Positions 61,593-64,000 of a stretch of 64,000 nt of DNA are shown here, one piece after another. The number at the start of each line of letters is the position of its first letter. Position 1 is the stretch's first letter. Source of the DNA: Chryseobacterium nakagawai (GTDB lineage Bacteria; Bacteroidota; Bacteroidia; Flavobacteriales; Weeksellaceae); NCBI RefSeq assembly GCF_900637665.1, contig NZ_LR134386.1, forward strand, positions 5,014,501 to 5,078,500, written 5' to 3'. The translations under genes were made by a program, and so were the position numbers. Under the pieces are notes generated by a model. It was not told where the DNA came from and did not search any database. It worked only from the letters and a program-made list of their open reading frames with translations.

Positions 61593-61898
61593 TTAAGCTT
61601 GTACGTTGTTTCCTCCTAATACGAAAGGCTCAACTTCTTTGATTTCTCCAAACTGCTGCTCGTAGTTAGCGATGTTCTGTTGAAGAGCGCTTAATACTCT
61701 TTTAGCGTGAAGTGGAGCAAGAATTACTCTTGATCTTACTTTAGCTTGCTGAACACCTGGCATCAACTGAATAAAGTCTACTACAAATTCAGATGGAGAG
61801 TGGTTTACTAAAGCTAAGTTAGCATAGATACCAGCAGCTACCATTTCGTTTAATTCGATGTTGATGTTTCCGTCTTGTGGATTTTGATTGTTGTCCAT
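61593..61898 (-). CDS. DUF3467 family protein
   Basis: The 101-residue protein matches DUF3467: NINIELNEMVAAGIYANLALVNHSPSEFVVDFIQLMPGVQQAKVRSRVILAPLHAKRVL. It is a small cytoplasmic protein of unknown function that is frequently encoded beside rpoC in Bacteroidota. It lies 87 bases after the rpoC stop. Confidence 0.93.
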   Translation of the reverse strand: MDNNQNPQDGNINIELNEMVAAGIYANLALVNHSPSEFVVDFIQLMPGVQQAKVRSRVILAPLHAKRVLSALQQNIANYEQQFGEIKEVEPFVLGGNNVQA

Positions 61899-61985
61899 TG
61901 TTATAAATTATGTTTTTAAAATTCGAAATTTGAGATTGTGAAAATATAAAAATAATTTCAAACCCCAAATTTCAAATCATTAATT

Positions 61986-64000
61986 TTAGTTAAGGTCTTC
62001 GAATTCTTTCTTAGAACCTACGATAACATTCTGATACTCTTTAAGACCTGTACCTGCAGGAATTCTGTGTCCTACAATTACATTTTCTTTAAGACCACCA
62101 AGAGCGTCAACTTTACCAGCAACTGCTGCCTCGTTAAGAACTTTAGTTGTTTCCTGGAATGATGCTGCAGACATGAATGACTTAGTCTGAAGAGCTGCTC
62201 TTGTAATACCTTGTAATACAGGAGTTGCTGTAGCAGGAAGAGCTTCTCTTACTTCTACCAAACTTTGATCTTCACGTCTCAACTTAGAGTTCTCGTCTCT
62301 TAATTCTCTTGCAGTAATCATCTGACCTGGCTTGAATTCTTTAGAATCACCAGCATCAACGACTACTTTAAGACCGAATACTCTGTTATTTTCTTCCAAG
62401 AAGTCATACTTGTGCTCAAGAGCTCCTTCTAGGAATTGAGTATCACCTCCATCCACGATAGATACTTTTGTCATCATCTGTCTTACGATGATTTCGAAGT
62501 GCTTGTCGTCGATTTTTACCCCTTGTAGACGGTAAACTTCCTGAATCTCATTTACTAAGTATTCTTGAACAGCTGTTGGGCCTTTAATTCTTAAGATATC
62601 GTCTGGAGTAATTGAACCATCAGAAAGTGGCGAACCAGCTCTAACGAAGTCATTCTCCTGTACTAAGATCTGGTTAGATAATTTAACTAAGTAAATTTTT
62701 CTTTCTCCAGTTTTAGCCTCAACGATCAATTCACGGTTACCTCTCTTAATTTTTCCGTAAGAAACTACCCCGTCAATTTCAGTAACAACCGCTGGGTTTG
62801 AAGGGTTTCTTGCTTCGAATAATTCGGTAACTCTCGGAAGACCTCCGGTGATATCCCCCGCTTTCGCAGATTTTCTTGGGATCTTAATTAAGACTTTACC
62901 AGCCTTAATCTTTTCACCATCGTTTACCATCAAGTGGGCTCCTACCGGTAAGTTGTATGCTTTTTGCTCAACTCCTTTAGAGTCTACCACCTTCAAGGTA
63001 GGTACGGCTTTCTTATTTCTTGATTCAGAGATTACTTTCTCTTCAAATCCTGTTTGTTCATCAATTTCAAGTTGGAATGAAATACCTTGGATAATATCCT
63101 CGTATTCTACCTTACCTGAAGTTTCAGCAATGATAACCGCGTTATACGGATCCCATCTACAGATCATATCACCTTTCTTCACTTTATCACCTGGTTTAAC
63201 AGATAATATAGATCCGTAAGGTACGTTAGCTACCATTAATGGAGTTTTTGACTCATTATCAGCAACTAATCTGAATTCTGTTGAACGAGAAACTACAACC
63301 TCAGCTGTATTACCGTTTTCATCTTCAGAAGTAATTGTTCTTACTTCATCCATTTCTACGATACCATCTCTTCTTGCAACAATAGATGGGTTTTCTGATA
63401 CGTTTCCTGCAGTACCCCCTTGGTGGAAAGTTCTCAACGTAAGCTGAGTACCTGGTTCCCCAATTGACTGTGCTGCAATTACACCTACCGCTTCACCCAT
63501 GTGGATTACTTTACCTGTTGCTAAGTTTCTACCGTAGCATTTTGCACAGATTCCTTTCTTAGCTTCACAAGTTAATGGTGAACGAACCTCAACAGCTTCT
63601 AATCCAGCCTCTTCGATTTTCTTCGCCAATTCTTCGATGATCACCTGGTCTGCACTTGCAATAAGTTCATCAGATTCAGGGTCATAAATATTATGAAGAG
63701 ATACTCTACCTAAGATTCTTTCAGAGATTCTTTCAACGATCTCATCATTTTTCTTAAGTGCAGTAACTTCTGTACCTCTTAGTGTTCCACAGTCGTCTTC
63801 TGTAACGATAACGTCCTGAGCAACGTCTACTAATCTTCTCGTTAGGTAACCAGCATCGGCTGTCTTAAGTGCGGTATCCGCAAGACCCTTACGAGCACCG
63901 TGGGTAGAGATAAAGTACTCTAGAATCGAAAGACCTTCCTTAAAGTTAGCAAGGATCGGGTTTTCGATGATCTCCGCTCCGGTAGAACCGGCTTTTTGCG
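61986..64000 (-). CDS. rpoC: DNA-directed RNA polymerase beta' subunit (partial, 3' part)
   Basis: The frame stays open from the stop at 61986 to the window edge, giving about 671 residues of the C-terminal part of RpoC. Recognisable segments are [41 protein letters not shown] (bridge helix and start of trigger loop), the zinc site [48 protein letters not shown], and the C-terminal [27 protein letters not shown]. The 5' half lies beyond the window. The gene is on the - strand. Confidence 0.99.
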   Translation of the reverse strand, partial: QKAGSTGAEIIENPILANFKEGLSILEYFISTHGARKGLADTALKTADAGYLTRRLVDVAQDVIVTEDDCGTLRGTEVTALKKNDEIVERISERILGRVSLHNIYDPESDELIASADQVIIEELAKKIEEAGLEAVEVRSPLTCEAKKGICAKCYGRNLATGKVIHMGEAVGVIAAQSIGEPGTQLTLRTFHQGGTAGNVSENPSIVARRDGIVEMDEVRTITSEDENGNTAEVVVSRSTEFRLVADNESKTPLMVANVPYGSILSVKPGDKVKKGDMICRWDPYNAVIIAETSGKVEYEDIIQGISFQLEIDEQTGFEEKVISESRNKKAVPTLKVVDSKGVEQKAYNLPVGAHLMVNDGEKIKAGKVLIKIPRKSAKAGDITGGLPRVTELFEARNPSNPAVVTEIDGVVSYGKIKRGNRELIVEAKTGERKIYLVKLSNQILVQENDFVRAGSPLSDGSITPDDILRIKGPTAVQEYLVNEIQEVYRLQGVKIDDKHFEIIVRQMMTKVSIVDGGDTQFLEGALEHKYDFLEENNRVFGLKVVVDAGDSKEFKPGQMITARELRDENSKLRREDQSLVEVREALPATATPVLQGITRAALQTKSFMSAASFQETTKVLNEAAVAGKVDALGGLKENVIVGHRIPAGTGLKEYQNVIVGSKKEFEDLN

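Noticed and set aside
61925..61973. Imperfect inverted repeat (GAAATTTG / CAAATTTC) between rpoC and DUF3467
   Set aside because: The stem is short and AT-rich with a 33-base loop and no T run, so it is weak as a terminator or regulatory hairpin.
1..64000. tRNA, rRNA, CRISPR, insertion sequences or prophage
   Set aside because: No cloverleaf-like or rRNA-like stretch, no spaced direct repeats, and no transposase or integrase was seen among the coding sequences.

Overview
The window looks like chromosomal DNA of a Bacteroidota flavobacterium, most likely Chryseobacterium or a close Weeksellaceae relative. Signs are the AT-rich sequence, flavobacterial -7 promoter elements of the form TAnnTTTG, near absence of Shine-Dalgarno sequences, several exported proteins with type IX secretion (T9SS) C-terminal signals, many short signal peptides ending in AQ or SQ, a double-glycine-leader peptide of the type common in Chryseobacterium, and a lipid A pathway gene (lpxK). 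No tRNA, rRNA, CRISPR array, insertion sequence or prophage was seen. The assignment is inference from gene style, not from a database search.

Layout. 1-17.8 kb: an accessory-looking run of + strand genes, mostly secreted or small single-domain proteins (kelch/T9SS protein, DUF2461, three beta-lactamase-fold serine hydrolases, Nudix, DUF1801, phosphodiester glycosidase, DHFR-like, VOC, DinB, CHMI, two HExxH putative peptidases). 17.8-18.2 kb: a gene-free AT-rich stretch with a dense cluster of DnaA boxes. 18.2-24 kb: alpha/beta hydrolases, a complete subclass B1 metallo-beta-lactamase, DUF2200 and a DUF2157/second membrane protein/GDYXXLXY membrane operon. 24-25 kb: FMN riboswitch and ribB. 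25-34 kb: a T9SS cargo protein, a TonB-dependent receptor, a barrel-like protein, then a two-component system followed by a porin-like protein and a KgtP-type MFS permease. 34.8-37.4 kb: an overlapping operon of exported alpha/beta hydrolase, ECF sigma factor, probable membrane anti-sigma factor and methyltransferase. 37.4-48.3 kb: M43-type metalloprotease with GEVED and T9SS domains, then housekeeping genes (MsbA-like ABC exporter, truA, lpxK, purine nucleoside phosphorylase, thioredoxin-like protein, GNAT, dinB/Pol IV, alpha-amylase). 48.3-54 kb: a Cys-rich double-glycine peptide, carboxylesterase, AraC regulator divergent from cupin and alcohol dehydrogenase, and an HxlR regulator divergent from an NmrA-like reductase. 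54-64 kb: - strand genes for an ENPP-type phosphodiesterase, acetyltransferase, cytidine deaminase, GrpB, a compact five-gene exported redox-like operon under a Crp/Fnr regulator, DUF3467 and the 3' part of rpoC.

The most interesting candidate system is the 57.6-61.4 kb block: a DUF5777 barrel protein, a lipoprotein with a CxxCH heme motif, a YceI lipocalin, an exported ankyrin protein and a DOMON-like T9SS cargo protein. A CRP/FNR-type palindrome lies at an activator position just upstream. Other leads are the OmpR-style tandem repeats ahead of the porin/permease genes, the serine hydrolase with a SusE/F-like C-terminal domain, the orphan Cys-rich peptide and the DnaA-box cluster. The orientation of rpoC argues against that cluster being the chromosomal origin.
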